Shown: in pieces, positions 1 through 8,970 of the stretch
Layout of the letters: every line of letters starts with the position of its first letter
How positions within the stretch are numbered: position 1 is the stretch's first letter
Source: UBA7328 sp002471345
GTDB taxonomy: Bacteria; Bacteroidota; Bacteroidia; Chitinophagales; Saprospiraceae
DNA: 64,000 nt
Direction of reading: 5' to 3'
NCBI GenBank assembly: GCA_964011275.1
Contig: CAXGOB010000009.1
Coordinates: 26,870-90,869, forward strand
Notes under the pieces: generated by a model
What the model was told of the DNA's origin: nothing
The model's input: only the letters and a program-made list of their open reading frames with translations
The model's database searches: none
Program-made: the position numbers and the translations under genes

Positions 1-1
1 A

Positions 2-481
2 TATCTTTGGAAAAAGGCAAATAGATTGGATCCAGCATCTGAAAAAGATACAACTCGATTTTTTGTGCAAAATCAGTTAGGGGCGATCATGGGCGTTTTA
101 GCATTTTTGCCTTTAGTAATCTTGATTTTTACTGATAAGAAATTAAGTGGAAAAACGAAGGGCATAGCGGGAAGTATAGCAGTGGTGGCCATGGCCGCAG
201 CAGGAATTACAGGTGCAGATTTTGAACCTCCATCAATAGAAAAGTATACTGAAGAGATCAATCAACAGACAGAAGAGCTAAAACAGATTAATGCAAATAA
301 TGACTATGTCTTTTGGTCAAGGGCAGGGAATAAATACCATGTATATGAAGATTGTTATCATATAAAGGGTAAAAACCTTTCCAATGGTACAGTAAAGGAA
401 TCGTGGGAGCAAAAAGGAATTTCAGAGTTATGCAAAACATGTAGAAAAAGAACTATAAAGGAAAATGGCGTCATAGAGTAA
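2..481 (+). CDS. Membrane protein with C-terminal cysteine-pair domain (5' partial)
   Basis: The frame is open back to the first bases of the window (positions 2-25 read YLWKKANR), so the gene probably starts outside it and the TTG at 26 need not be the start. What is visible: two hydrophobic segments (LGAIMGVLAFLPLVILIF and GIAGSIAVVAMAAAGITG), a Gln/Glu-rich linker, and a terminal domain of about 50 residues with a YHVYEDCYHIKG motif and, about 30 residues later, CKTCRKR. The spacing of one Cys followed by a CxxC resembles small metal-binding modules at the ends of bacterial membrane proteins. I do not recognise a family. Metal binding is inference, and the lost N-terminus could change the picture. 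Confidence 0.6.
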   Translation, partial: YLWKKANRLDPASEKDTTRFFVQNQLGAIMGVLAFLPLVILIFTDKKLSGKTKGIAGSIAVVAMAAAGITGADFEPPSIEKYTEEINQQTEELKQINANNDYVFWSRAGNKYHVYEDCYHIKGKNLSNGTVKESWEQKGISELCKTCRKRTIKENGVIE

Positions 482-512
482 TTCTAAGGCACAAAATCCT
501 AATTGGTTAATT

Positions 513-1085
513 ATGAATGAACTGTGTAGGCAGATTTCTTAATGTACAATATGTGAGAATCAATTGGCTCATACGCCAAGACCAGTATTTTCATTTTCTG
601 TTCATAGTAAAATAGTAATTATAGGTCAAGCACCTGGAGCAATAGTACATGATTCCGGAGTGCCATGGAATGATAAGAGCGGGGAGAATCTAAGAAAATG
701 GATGGGAGTAGTTGATGGGGTATTTTATGATTCCTCTAAAGTCGCAATTGTGCCGATGGGGTTTTGCTATCCAGGGAAAGGGAAATCTGGAGACTTGCCT
801 CCACGTAAAGAGTGTGCTCCACTTTGGCACGATCAAATTCTTGATGAAATAATTGCACCTGAACTTACTTTACTTATCGGGAAATATGCTCAAGATTATT
901 ACCTGAAAGAGAAATCTAAAAAGAATCTTACTGAAACGGTTTTACATTTTGAAGAATACCTTCCAAAATATTTTGTTTTGCCGCACCCGTCACCAAGAAA
1001 TAACATCTGGCAAGCTAAGAACAGATGGTTTGGGAAAGATGTGTTGCCTAAGTTAAATAGAAGTATTGATGAAATATTGAATTGA
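513..1085 (+). pseudogene. Uracil-DNA glycosylase family (family 4-like), interrupted by in-frame stop
   Basis: The body is a clear uracil-DNA glycosylase of the Fe-S type, which excises uracil from DNA. It has the water-activating GQAPG motif, FYDSSKVAIVPMGFCYPG, a C-x15-C pair (FCYPG...KECAP) and LPHPSPRN near the end. The frame reads back to an ATG at 513 as MNELCRQIS, then TAA (540-542), then CTICENQLAHTPRP. CTIC supplies the first two cysteines of the usual C-x2-C...C-x14-17-C cluster and PRPVF is the normal family N-terminus. The stop therefore sits inside an otherwise intact gene at codon 10. The TTG at 564 could restart translation, but the product would lack two cluster ligands. It is either a nonsense mutation or a sequencing error. 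Confidence 0.75.
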
Positions 1086-1130
1086 GGTTTATCATCACTA
1101 TTTGGAATAGCTAAGTTTCTCTGTAATAAC

Positions 1131-1508
1131 TTATTTGCAATTCTTCATATTCTTTTGAACATCCTTCAAAAGAATATTTTGATTTGTTCCCCATTTGACA
1201 TTCATATAGTTGATAAGATTTGTCAGCTCTACATCATTAAAGTCATGTGCAGGCATAATGATGTTTTTAATTAATTGACTCTGTTTACCATTCAGAATAA
1301 TACATGGTAACTCTTTCAAATTTGAGTTCAAATAGGTGGAATTATGAAGCGAAGGATACATTGGAGGTAACCCTGAGCCATCTTCCATATGACAGCTTTC
1401 ACAATTAGAAGTATAAACCCTTTTTCCGCCGGGGAACGACTCCGAAGCACATGATATATATATAATTAATATGTATAAAGTAATTATATTCAGATATTTA
1501 ATCATCAT
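1131..1508 (-). CDS. Small c-type cytochrome, probably membrane-anchored
   Basis: A 125-residue monohaem class I cytochrome c. The haem site is CESCH (Cys36, Cys39, His40) and a likely distal Met lies in IIMPAHDFND. A hydrophobic N-terminus ends in YISCAS, so it is either a lipoprotein with an imperfect lipobox or a signal-anchored periplasmic protein. It is the last gene of a three-gene minus-strand operon and its start overlaps the end of the SCO1-like gene by 11 bp. The company of a copper chaperone suggests a role in electron transfer to, or assembly of, a copper oxidase such as a haem-copper oxidase. That role is inferred from context only. Confidence 0.8.
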   Translation of the reverse strand: MMIKYLNIITLYILIIYISCASESFPGGKRVYTSNCESCHMEDGSGLPPMYPSLHNSTYLNSNLKELPCIILNGKQSQLIKNIIMPAHDFNDVELTNLINYMNVKWGTNQNILLKDVQKNMKNCK

Positions 1509-2106
1509 ATTCTGCCATTAGTACGTCTATGTCCTTGATGAACTGAGTGACGTCATCTGGATCAGTACCGTCACAAAATGCCCTGATATGACCTTTGGTG
1601 TCTATGAGTAAAATTTTACCGCTATGATCAAAACCACCTGGTGCTGTGGGATCTTCATATGCTGCAACATAATATTCATCTGCCATATCTAAAAGTTCAT
1701 CTTTTTGCCCAGTGAGGAAATACCATTTGCTTTGATCAATTCCAAGATTATCCGCATAAATTTTTAATACCTCATGTGTATCTCTTTTAGGATCTATGGT
1801 ATGTGATACTAGTTTGAATTTTTCATTGTTTTCTTGTGAGTCCGCTATACGGACCATTTGTTTCATAACTTTTGGACAAATGCTCGGACAGGATGTGAAG
1901 AAGAAATCTGCAGCGTAAATTTTATTTTTAAAGCTATCATTATCAATTTTAAGACTGTCCTGATTGACGAATGAAAATGGAGGTATGGTATGATATTTTA
2001 TCGTGCCATCATCCAAAGTTTCTTGGAATCCTATAAAGGGAAGTTCTTTGGGCTGAGTACTACAGGAAAAGGTTATTGCCAAAAGTAATAAGTAGAAATT
2101 TTTCAT
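1498..2106 (-). CDS. SCO1/SenC family copper chaperone lipoprotein
   Basis: Thioredoxin-fold protein of the SCO1/SenC family, which delivers copper to the CuA site of cytochrome oxidase or acts as a thiol reductant for it. The copper-binding CxxxC is in FFFTSCPSICPKVM, and the C-terminal His ligand is in the DHSGKILLID stretch. The N-terminus MKNFYLLLLAITFSCSTQ is a lipoprotein signal, so the protein faces the periplasm. At 202 residues it has normal length. Its start overlaps the upstream lipoprotein gene by 4 bp (ATGA) and its end overlaps the cytochrome, which implies translational coupling in one operon. Confidence 0.9.
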   Translation of the reverse strand: MKNFYLLLLAITFSCSTQPKELPFIGFQETLDDGTIKYHTIPPFSFVNQDSLKIDNDSFKNKIYAADFFFTSCPSICPKVMKQMVRIADSQENNEKFKLVSHTIDPKRDTHEVLKIYADNLGIDQSKWYFLTGQKDELLDMADEYYVAAYEDPTAPGGFDHSGKILLIDTKGHIRAFCDGTDPDDVTQFIKDIDVLMAEYDD

Positions 2107-2501
2107 TGCACTAGATATTTTGAAATTTCTTTTTCTGCTCTATCTAGAGCAGAAAGCATTGTGTTTTTCATTACAGTTACTGATTTCATTTGAGAATTTA
2201 GAAATTCCATCTCTTCCTCATTCGAAATTTCTTTGGGCATTTTAAATTGAGCCATCCAACCCATCATTGATTCGTGAGCATTGTCGAGATCATTTAGTGA
2301 TACTACGATACTATCTATTGATTGGTAATCTTCTATTTTTTTTAATTGTTTCGAGAGCTTTCTAATATCACCCATTTTAGGCATTACCTCATCATGTATT
2401 TTCATTATTTCATCGTATAGTTTTTTAGATTCTTCGGTGGATCCGCTATTGTTGCAGGCCATTGATAATCCCAAAATTATGAGTATTAATATTCTATACA
2501 T
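2103..2501 (-). CDS. Helical lipoprotein of unknown function
   Basis: The product is about 132 residues if started at the ATG at 2501; a TTG two codons earlier is also possible. MYRILILIILGLSMACNN is a good lipoprotein signal. The rest is charged and predicted helical (KKLYDEIMKIHDEVMPKMGDI, then LNSQMKSVTVMKNTML), a pattern seen in small Bacteroidota lipoproteins sometimes labelled viral A-type inclusion protein, with no known activity. It is the first gene of the operon with the SCO1-like and cytochrome c genes and diverges from the cryptochrome gene. A helper role in metal or cytochrome handling is only a guess from the neighbours. Confidence 0.7.
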   Translation of the reverse strand: MYRILILIILGLSMACNNSGSTEESKKLYDEIMKIHDEVMPKMGDIRKLSKQLKKIEDYQSIDSIVVSLNDLDNAHESMMGWMAQFKMPKEISNEEEMEFLNSQMKSVTVMKNTMLSALDRAEKEISKYLVQ

Positions 2502-2587
2502 AAGCAATATTTGTGTTCATTTGTAAGGTCAATATTACAACCGATTTTATTTGTGACTGTTTAAAAAGAAAAGGAAATTTAATTTTC

Positions 2588-4021
2588 ATGGACAGGAGAG
2601 TCATTTTATGGTTTAGACAAGATCTTAGAGTTCATGATAATGAAGCTTTAAGGGATGCTTTAGTCTCTGGGAATGAGATATTGCCCATTTTTATTTTTGA
2701 TGATAGGGTATTCAATGGCTACACGTCATATGGTTTTAGAAAAACTGATAAATATCGATCCCGTTTCATCATTGAAAGTGTAAGAAATCTCAGAAAAAAC
2801 TTAAAAAGTATTGGGCTTGACCTTGTTGTCAGAATGGGGAAACCAGAAGAGACCTTGTTTGAGATTGCAAAAGAACTAAAAACTTCATGGACATTTTGTA
2901 ATAGAGAAAGGACTCAAGAAGAAAAAGATGTTCAAGATGATCTTGAAAAGAAACTTTGGAGCATTGGGCAAGAGATTCGGTACTCTCGTGGTAAAATGTT
3001 GTATTATACCGCGGATCTACCTTTTCCAGTTACTCACACCCCCGATACATTTACAAGTTTTAGAAAGGAGGTTGAGAAGTTTGTGGATGTTAGGTCACCA
3101 CTAGAACTTCCTAAAGAAAATTTACCAAAATTGATTGATTCTGTTGACTTTGGTGATATTCCTAATTTATGTGATTTTGGTTTTAGTGATGTTGAAGTTG
3201 AAAAAAGTCAAAATGCAGTATTTAGTGGGGGCGAGGATGAGGCATTTGAACGCCTTCAATATTATATGTGGGAAAGTGACCTGATATCTAAATATAAGGA
3301 TACTCGGAATGGGATGTTAGGTGCTGATTATAGCTCTAAATTTTCTCCTTGGTTGGCACAAGGCTGTATCTCACCGAAGAGGATATATCATGAGATTAAA
3401 AAGTATGAGTTGGAAAGAGGAGAAAATGAATCCACTTATTGGTTGTTCTTTGAATTGATGTGGAGAGATTTCTTTAGACTCATGGCCAAGAAGCATGGCA
3501 ATCATATTTTCAAAAAAGGTGGGACAAAAAACGAAGTGAGAAAAGAACTAGAGGACAACTTGGATCTATTTAGAATATGGTCTGAAGGTCGTACTGGTTT
3601 CCCTATTGTTGATGCTAGCATGACAGAACTGAATCAAACTGGATTTATGTCAAACAGAGGAAGGCAAAATGTTGCAAGCTTTTTGGTGAAAGACCTCAAA
3701 GTCAATTGGCAAATTGGTGCAGAATATTTTGAATCATTATTGATAGATTATGATCCCTGTAGTAATTATGGTAACTGGAATTATATAGCTGGAGTAGGAA
3801 GTGATCCTCGAGAAAATAGATATTTTAATATTATTTCTCAATCACGCCGTTATGACCCAGATGGTGCATATCTTTCGCATTGGCTCCCTTCATTAAAGTC
3901 ACTCTGTCCTGATAAAGTTCATGAACCTTTTGCCTTGACTCTTAAGGAACAAAAGGATTTTGATTTTATCCTCGGTAAGGACTATCCGAAGGCTTGTGTT
4001 AATGCCAAATCAATGCAATAA
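2588..4021 (+). CDS. DASH-type cryptochrome / photolyase
   Basis: FAD-dependent blue-light protein of the cryptochrome/photolyase family. The N-terminal alpha/beta antenna domain begins RRVILWFRQDLRVHDNEAL. The C-terminal FAD domain carries YKDTRNGMLGADYSSKFSPW, MWRDFFRLMAKKHGN and the DASH-typical TGFMSNRGRQNVASFL, NYGNWNYIAGVGSDPRENR and SQSRRYDPDGAYLSHWLP. The best start is the ATG at 2588, preceded by AAAAGAAAAGGAA; an in-frame GTG at 2513 would add 25 atypical residues. The resulting 477 residues fit bacterial DASH proteins, which repair cyclobutane dimers in single-stranded DNA. It stands alone, divergent from the SCO1 operon. Confidence 0.93.
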   Translation: MDRRVILWFRQDLRVHDNEALRDALVSGNEILPIFIFDDRVFNGYTSYGFRKTDKYRSRFIIESVRNLRKNLKSIGLDLVVRMGKPEETLFEIAKELKTSWTFCNRERTQEEKDVQDDLEKKLWSIGQEIRYSRGKMLYYTADLPFPVTHTPDTFTSFRKEVEKFVDVRSPLELPKENLPKLIDSVDFGDIPNLCDFGFSDVEVEKSQNAVFSGGEDEAFERLQYYMWESDLISKYKDTRNGMLGADYSSKFSPWLAQGCISPKRIYHEIKKYELERGENESTYWLFFELMWRDFFRLMAKKHGNHIFKKGGTKNEVRKELEDNLDLFRIWSEGRTGFPIVDASMTELNQTGFMSNRGRQNVASFLVKDLKVNWQIGAEYFESLLIDYDPCSNYGNWNYIAGVGSDPRENRYFNIISQSRRYDPDGAYLSHWLPSLKSLCPDKVHEPFALTLKEQKDFDFILGKDYPKACVNAKSMQ

Positions 4022-4093
4022 TTTGAAACATTGGGAAGAAATTATTCACTAAAAGAGTTTAACGTTTTTGAACAAATGACTTGACCATATTGA

Positions 4094-5509
4094 TCATTGT
4101 CTCACTAAAATAATGCTATCAAGATCCAATCTTTTTAGCAAGAAACTTTCAATCGTTTCCTCATTTTTATTCCTTTTTGTTCTGGTTGCTCTTTGGTTCC
4201 ATTCAATAATGGCAACAGGTAACTCTCCTTGATAACGATTAAAATCAGTCGTATGAACTTTGGCCATTCCTATTTGATTCAGATCTGGAAACAAGGTTTT
4301 AAGCTCGGAAGCAACGTTTACAAATAGACTACTATCTACAATTTCATTGTTGAGCTCTTCTGATAATTCTTGAATCATAGCTTCTTGATCTTGCCTCATT
4401 TTTTTTGACTCGTCAAGCCTGTCAGTAATTTGCTCTAGTGTCAATAATTTATTCTCAATTGATGTAATATCAGTGAGCTCTACTTCAGTAGAAGGAATAA
4501 TTCTGATTTGTGTATTATGAATGTGTAAATCTTCTAATGCGGCTATATATTCTGGGATTTTGCTATCATTTATTTTAGTGCCATATACTTTGAGTATTAA
4601 TAGACGTGAAGAATCCCTTTCTTCAATATGGTAATCGTCAAGATAGTCCTTGTCTTCGCCCATTCTTTCGTTTACAAATTGCTTTAATCTACTGTCTTGC
4701 CTTACATCTTGTAAGACATTTCTAAAAATTAGAAAACTTGGAATGACTGCTGCTAAAATGATAATTAAAACAGCGATAAGGTTTCTCCTTTTATCTTCTG
4801 GATTTACATATTTTCTCAATGGAAACTTGAGAAGTTTGATAACCAAATAAGTACTCAAGGCTACAAAAAAAGTATTTAGAAAGAAGAGATAAAAAGACGT
4901 GGCTGCTACATCCCATTCTCCATTGGCAATTCCATATCCCGTAACACATAGAGGTGGCATTAATGCGGTTGCGATGGCTACTCCAGGCAATGTAGTAGAT
5001 ATGTCTTTTCTGGCTATTGAAACAATTCCGGCTATTCCGCCAAAAATGGCAATAAAAATATCCAAAAATGTAGGTTTTGTTCGAGCACTAATCTCAGCTG
5101 TAATGTCATCGAAAGGTGTCACAGCAAAATAGATTGTACTTGTCACCAATGTAATAAAGATTGCCAGCCCCAAATGCTGTAAAGATTTAAAGAGAGTGTC
5201 ATGATCATTGATGGCTACACCAAGACCAATTCCCAGTATTGGGGACATGAGAGGAGAAATGAGCATGGCACCAATAATGACAGCTTGTGAATTTTGACTA
5301 AGACCAATAGAAGCAATCACAATGGAGCACATAAGCATCCAAGCATTGGCTTCATTCATTGATTTTTTATTCTTGATCTCGGCTATAGTTGCTTTTTTGT
5401 CGACCCCTTTGTCAAGTCTAATTACATCAGAAATGTATTGCTTGATCCCTTTTACAATGACAGTAAATTCCGGTAGCTTGACCTCTCTTTTGTTTGGATT
5501 GCTTTCCAT
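4094..5509 (-). CDS. DUF389 family membrane protein
   Basis: Integral membrane protein of the DUF389 family, function unknown. After a soluble N-terminus of about 50 residues it has the family core: a run of about five or six membrane segments including GLSQNSQAVIIGAMLISPLM and SPILGIGLG, then TALMPPLCVTGYGIA. A long soluble C-terminal part with a helical Glu-rich segment (about residues 345-385) follows, giving 471 residues. It begins 4 bp after the stop of the LolD-like ATPase gene and is therefore probably co-transcribed with it. Nothing in the sequence shows that the ATPase energises this protein. The family is not an ABC permease, so the pairing may be fortuitous. Confidence 0.85.
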   Translation of the reverse strand: MESNPNKREVKLPEFTVIVKGIKQYISDVIRLDKGVDKKATIAEIKNKKSMNEANAWMLMCSIVIASIGLSQNSQAVIIGAMLISPLMSPILGIGLGVAINDHDTLFKSLQHLGLAIFITLVTSTIYFAVTPFDDITAEISARTKPTFLDIFIAIFGGIAGIVSIARKDISTTLPGVAIATALMPPLCVTGYGIANGEWDVAATSFYLFFLNTFFVALSTYLVIKLLKFPLRKYVNPEDKRRNLIAVLIIILAAVIPSFLIFRNVLQDVRQDSRLKQFVNERMGEDKDYLDDYHIEERDSSRLLILKVYGTKINDSKIPEYIAALEDLHIHNTQIRIIPSTEVELTDITSIENKLLTLEQITDRLDESKKMRQDQEAMIQELSEELNNEIVDSSLFVNVASELKTLFPDLNQIGMAKVHTTDFNRYQGELPVAIIEWNQRATRTKRNKNEETIESFLLKRLDLDSIILVRQ

Positions 5510-5513
5510 ATAA

Positions 5514-6164
5514 CTATACTATTTTTCCTCTAGATAGAGTCAAAGTACGATCACATTTCGAAGCTAAATCTTTGCTATGTGTTACGATTATGAAGGTTTG
5601 ACCAAGATCTTTTCGTAATCTTAATATAAGATCAAAAAATTCCTCCGAGATACTATCATCCAAGTTTCCAGTTGGCTCGTCAGCTAGAATAACACTTGGA
5701 TTATTAATGAGTGACCTCGCTATTGCTACTCTTTGTTGTTCGCCACCAGACATCTGATTAGGTTTATGCTCTAATCTTTCCGACAAGCCCAAATAACTCA
5801 AAAGCTCTATTGCTTTTTCTTTTGAGGCATTAATATTTTTCTTGCCAATTAAAGCAGGGATCATCACATTCTCTACAGCTGTGAACTCTGCTAATAGATG
5901 GTGAAATTGAAAAATAAATCCCAGTTTCTCATTTCGAAATTGAGCCAATTCTTTTGGTTTGAAATTGGTGATATTTTGATCGTTCAACTGAACAATTCCC
6001 TCATCGGCTTTGTCCAGGGTTCCCATAATATGTAGAAGGGTCGTTTTTCCTGATCCTGATTTTCCTACTATCGCTACGATTTCTCCCTTTTTAACATTCA
6101 GAGACACATCCGATAGGACTTGGAGATTACCATAACTCTTAGAAATATTTTTGGCTTGAAGCAT
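5514..6164 (-). CDS. ABC transporter ATPase, LolD/MacB-type
   Basis: A 216-residue ATPase of the LolD/MacB group. It shows Walker A GKSGSGKTT, a Q-loop in FIFQFHHLLAEFTAVENVMIP, signature MSGGEQQRVAIARS, Walker B VILADEPTGNLD, and switch His in FIIVTHSKDLA. In Gram-negative bacteria this group works with LolC/E permeases in lipoprotein export or with MacB-type mechanotransmission complexes. No permease is adjacent; the next gene is a DUF389 protein. A solitary lolD-like gene is common in Bacteroidota, so LolD is the likeliest role but is not proved by the context. Confidence 0.88.
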   Translation of the reverse strand: MLQAKNISKSYGNLQVLSDVSLNVKKGEIVAIVGKSGSGKTTLLHIMGTLDKADEGIVQLNDQNITNFKPKELAQFRNEKLGFIFQFHHLLAEFTAVENVMIPALIGKKNINASKEKAIELLSYLGLSERLEHKPNQMSGGEQQRVAIARSLINNPSVILADEPTGNLDDSISEEFFDLILRLRKDLGQTFIIVTHSKDLASKCDRTLTLSRGKIV

Positions 6165-6289
6165 GGGCGAAAGATATGGATTTTACACTATTTTGAAGTA
6201 AACCGAGAATCTAAGAATGAAATTTTAAAACCTGAGTGCCTTTCTAATTTCTTTATGTTTACTCTTTTAATAATGGTAGAATTTCTTAA

Positions 6290-6964
6290 ATGAACCTCAA
6301 GACTATAAATAGTTGTATTGGACAATACAAAGTAAAACTAAGTGATCCAGAATATGATGGATGGCGACTCTGGGAACTGGTGGCGCAATTTCAAAAAAGC
6401 TGGGATTTGAATGCCTCTGATATGTCTCAAATGTATAAATCTAGTTTTGAATTTAATTCACCACTTTGGAATCAAGATAATTATTACCCTAAAAAAGCAA
6501 TGGAACGATATATCAATGTCAATGAGGATTTGGTAAGGGCAAGTTTTAAGGATTTGATGAATGAAAAAAGAGAGATTTCAGGACGTATTGATCGATTTGC
6601 ATTTCAATGTGATGAATTGTATAAAATGGATAGAAAATTAACCGAAAAAGTGGAACCACATTTTCATGGTGATAAGCGAATGATCTTCATTTATTTGTCA
6701 TTCTTATATCCAGATTCTTACTCTTTGTATGACTTTCCGCTCTTCAAACTGTTTATGGAGAAAATAGGTAGTAAAAGTTCTCCTCTAGAAGCGGACATTG
6801 AGAGATATGTAAAAGTATGTAAGACTCTCTCAGTTTTAATTCAAAAAGATAAAGAGTTAATAGACATTGTACAAGATAATGTATTCCAAATCACAAATGA
6901 TCAGTTGTTTCCAATGCTTCTGGTTTTTGAATTGTATGGCTTTGTAGGCCACTATAAGTTTTAA
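6290..6964 (+). CDS. Hypothetical protein resembling the N-terminal domain of McrB-like ATPases
   Basis: A soluble 224-residue protein with no signal peptide. The segment DGWRLWELVAQFQKSWDLNA, then DLVRASFKDLMNEKREISGR, and FHGDKRMIFIYLSFLYPDSY resemble the N-terminal module of some McrB/dynein-type AAA restriction ATPases (pattern: WELIxxFQxxWDL, PExVRxxFxxLFDE, YLxxRYPDKYY). The AAA domain is absent: the gene ends normally at 6964 and an unrelated permease follows after 100 bp. It may be a freestanding accessory protein or a relic of a restriction gene. The resemblance is from memory of the motif, not from a search. Confidence 0.55.
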   Translation: MNLKTINSCIGQYKVKLSDPEYDGWRLWELVAQFQKSWDLNASDMSQMYKSSFEFNSPLWNQDNYYPKKAMERYINVNEDLVRASFKDLMNEKREISGRIDRFAFQCDELYKMDRKLTEKVEPHFHGDKRMIFIYLSFLYPDSYSLYDFPLFKLFMEKIGSKSSPLEADIERYVKVCKTLSVLIQKDKELIDIVQDNVFQITNDQLFPMLLVFELYGFVGHYKF

Positions 6965-7065
6965 CTCATAGCGTAAAACTATTAGTAATAAGACTTATCA
7001 AACCTATTCATTTTCATTTAAATATTATCTTAAAGCCTTCCCTAAATGGAACATTAAATTAGAAT

Positions 7066-8385
7066 ATGTCGAGTAATGAAAGTAATCAACTGAAAAAAAC
7101 ACTTGGTCCCTTAATGTTGTGGGGGCTTGGAGTAGGATATGTCATTTCAGGTATGTATTTCGGTTGGAATTTAGGTCTTGAAAAAGGTGGAACCTTAGGT
7201 TTAGCAGTTGCTACCTTATTCATTATTGTAATGTATCTCACCTTCACATTTAGTTATACAGAGCTGGCCTGTTCTATTCCTAAGGCGGGTGGGGCATTCG
7301 CTTATGCACATAGAGCTTTAGGCAAGGACTGGGGCTTTTTAGGAGGCATGGCACAAAACATAGAATTCATATTTGCACCCCCTGCGATAGCTTTTGCCAT
7401 AGGGGCTTATATGAATTTATTCTTCCCAGATATACCCATAATTGCGATTGCTTTAGCTGCTTATTTGCTTTTTACTTGTATCAATATATTTGGAGTAAGA
7501 TTAGCTGCTTCATTTGAATTAATCATTACAATAGTTGCAGTTTGCGAATTGTTGATTTTTGCTGGTGCGGCATTGCCCTCTTTTGAATGGAGTAATGTTC
7601 AACATAATCCGCTTCCTAATGGATGGGGTGGAGCATTTGCAGCTATACCATTTGCCATATGGTTTTTTCTAGCAATTGAAGGTGTGGCAAATGTGGCTGA
7701 AGAAACAATAAATCCACAAAGAAATGTACTTATTGGATTTGGGTCAGCTATCCTCACTTTAGTGGTTCTATGTATTCTTACATTTAGTGCTTCTGTTGGC
7801 GTTGAAGGATGGGAGGCCGTTGTTTATCCAGAAGGAAGTAATGTAGCGTCAGATTCTCCCTTACCATTAGCCTTATCACGTATTTATGGTGAAAATCATT
7901 TTTTATATCATTTAGTTACTTCAGTTGGATTGTTTGGATTAGTAGCTTCTTTCCATGGTATTATTCTTGCTGCTGGGAGATCTACATTTGAGTTTGGAAG
8001 AGAACGGTTTGCTCCCAAAATTTTAGGGAATGTTCATTCTAAATATAAAACTCCTGCCAATGCTCTTATTGCAAATATGGTTGTCGGAATCATAGCCCTT
8101 TTTACGGGTAAAACTGGTGAGATTATCACCATTGCATGTTTTGGAGCATTGAGCCTTTATATCATTTCAATGATTTCTCTTTTAGTATTAAGAAAAAAAG
8201 AACCTGAAATGGACAGACCATTTAAGGTTCCAATGTATCCGCTTACACCCATTGTAGCCCTGGTTATTGCAAGTGTTGCGTTCGTAGCTATTACCATTTA
8301 CAATCCTACATTGGCTTTAATCTATTTTGGAATATTGGTCGTCACTTACGGTTACTTTAAATTGACTTTCAAAGAGACTGAATAA
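7066..8385 (+). CDS. eat: Ethanolamine permease (APC superfamily)
   Basis: Twelve-segment amino acid/polyamine/organocation permease of 439 residues. The N-terminal KKTLGPLMLWGLGVGYVISG, MYFGWNLGLEKGG and TFSYTELACSIPKAGGAFAY closely follow the bacterial ethanolamine permease (Eat) family, and the length agrees with it. It imports ethanolamine by cation symport. It is the first gene of a seven-gene operon, and its stop overlaps the next start (TAATG). No eutBC ammonia-lyase genes are present. Instead a glutamine-synthetase-like ligase follows, which points to gamma-glutamylation of the imported amine. A related amino-alcohol substrate is possible. Confidence 0.85.
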   Translation: MSSNESNQLKKTLGPLMLWGLGVGYVISGMYFGWNLGLEKGGTLGLAVATLFIIVMYLTFTFSYTELACSIPKAGGAFAYAHRALGKDWGFLGGMAQNIEFIFAPPAIAFAIGAYMNLFFPDIPIIAIALAAYLLFTCINIFGVRLAASFELIITIVAVCELLIFAGAALPSFEWSNVQHNPLPNGWGGAFAAIPFAIWFFLAIEGVANVAEETINPQRNVLIGFGSAILTLVVLCILTFSASVGVEGWEAVVYPEGSNVASDSPLPLALSRIYGENHFLYHLVTSVGLFGLVASFHGIILAAGRSTFEFGRERFAPKILGNVHSKYKTPANALIANMVVGIIALFTGKTGEIITIACFGALSLYIISMISLLVLRKKEPEMDRPFKVPMYPLTPIVALVIASVAFVAITIYNPTLALIYFGILVVTYGYFKLTFKETE

Positions 8386-8957
8386 TGAGCAAAATTGATC
8401 TTAAAAAGATTAAAGTTATTCTTCTGGATTTAGGAGGTGTGGTATTTCAATCTTCAGGAATATCTAATAATAGAATCAATTGGTATATCATAAACCAACT
8501 CAATGAAAAGTATGGACATGATTTGAACATTGGGAATTGTAGACTATCAACATTTGTGTCCGAGTATAGCTATCTCACGAATCAATTTTTAGGTGAACTT
8601 GAATTCCTAGCAGGAATATTTGATACGATTGAATTCAATAAAGAGCTTATAGAAATACTTAATGTGGATCATGATATAATCATAGTAAGTGATAATTACA
8701 GAGAGAATATTGAATATATATCTCAGAGATATAGATTTAGTGAATGGTCTATTAAGCAGGTGTATTCTTTTGATTATCATATGGTTAAATCAAATTCTGA
8801 GTTTTTCAAGAGACTTCTAGATGAACTGGACTTTGAAAAGGAAGAAATGCTTTTGATTGATGATAGTCCAAACAAGATTGCAAGTGCAGCTGCAAATGGA
8901 ATACATGGTATATTGTACAAAGGAAATGACGAAATTGCCCTGGAGTTTATAGATTAA
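8385..8957 (+). CDS. HAD superfamily hydrolase (YihX-like)
   Basis: A 190-residue haloacid-dehalogenase-fold protein. Motif I is VILLDLGGVVF, where the first Asp is the nucleophile and the second Asp of DxD is replaced by Gly, as in YihX-type sugar phosphatases (DLGNV). Motif II is IIIVSDNY, motif III Lys is in MVKSNSEFF and motif IV is LLIDDSP. Its start overlaps the stop of the ethanolamine permease by one base, so the two are coupled. A phosphatase between permease and ligase could act on a phosphorylated amine such as phosphoethanolamine, but this is speculation. General metabolite-repair phosphatase is an equal possibility. Confidence 0.75.
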   Translation: MSKIDLKKIKVILLDLGGVVFQSSGISNNRINWYIINQLNEKYGHDLNIGNCRLSTFVSEYSYLTNQFLGELEFLAGIFDTIEFNKELIEILNVDHDIIIVSDNYRENIEYISQRYRFSEWSIKQVYSFDYHMVKSNSEFFKRLLDELDFEKEEMLLIDDSPNKIASAAANGIHGILYKGNDEIALEFID

Positions 8958-8970
8958 TAAAAGTAAGAAG

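Noticed and set aside
540..542. Recoding (selenocysteine, pyrrolysine or altered code) as the reason for internal stops
   Set aside because: The internal stops are TAA and TAG in different genes, TGA is used normally as a terminator elsewhere, and no recoding element is visible. Mutation or sequence error is simpler.
5514..6164. Reading the LolD-like ATPase and DUF389 protein as an ABC transporter
   Set aside because: DUF389 is not an ABC permease family and lacks FtsX/MacB-type features; adjacency alone does not support a complex.
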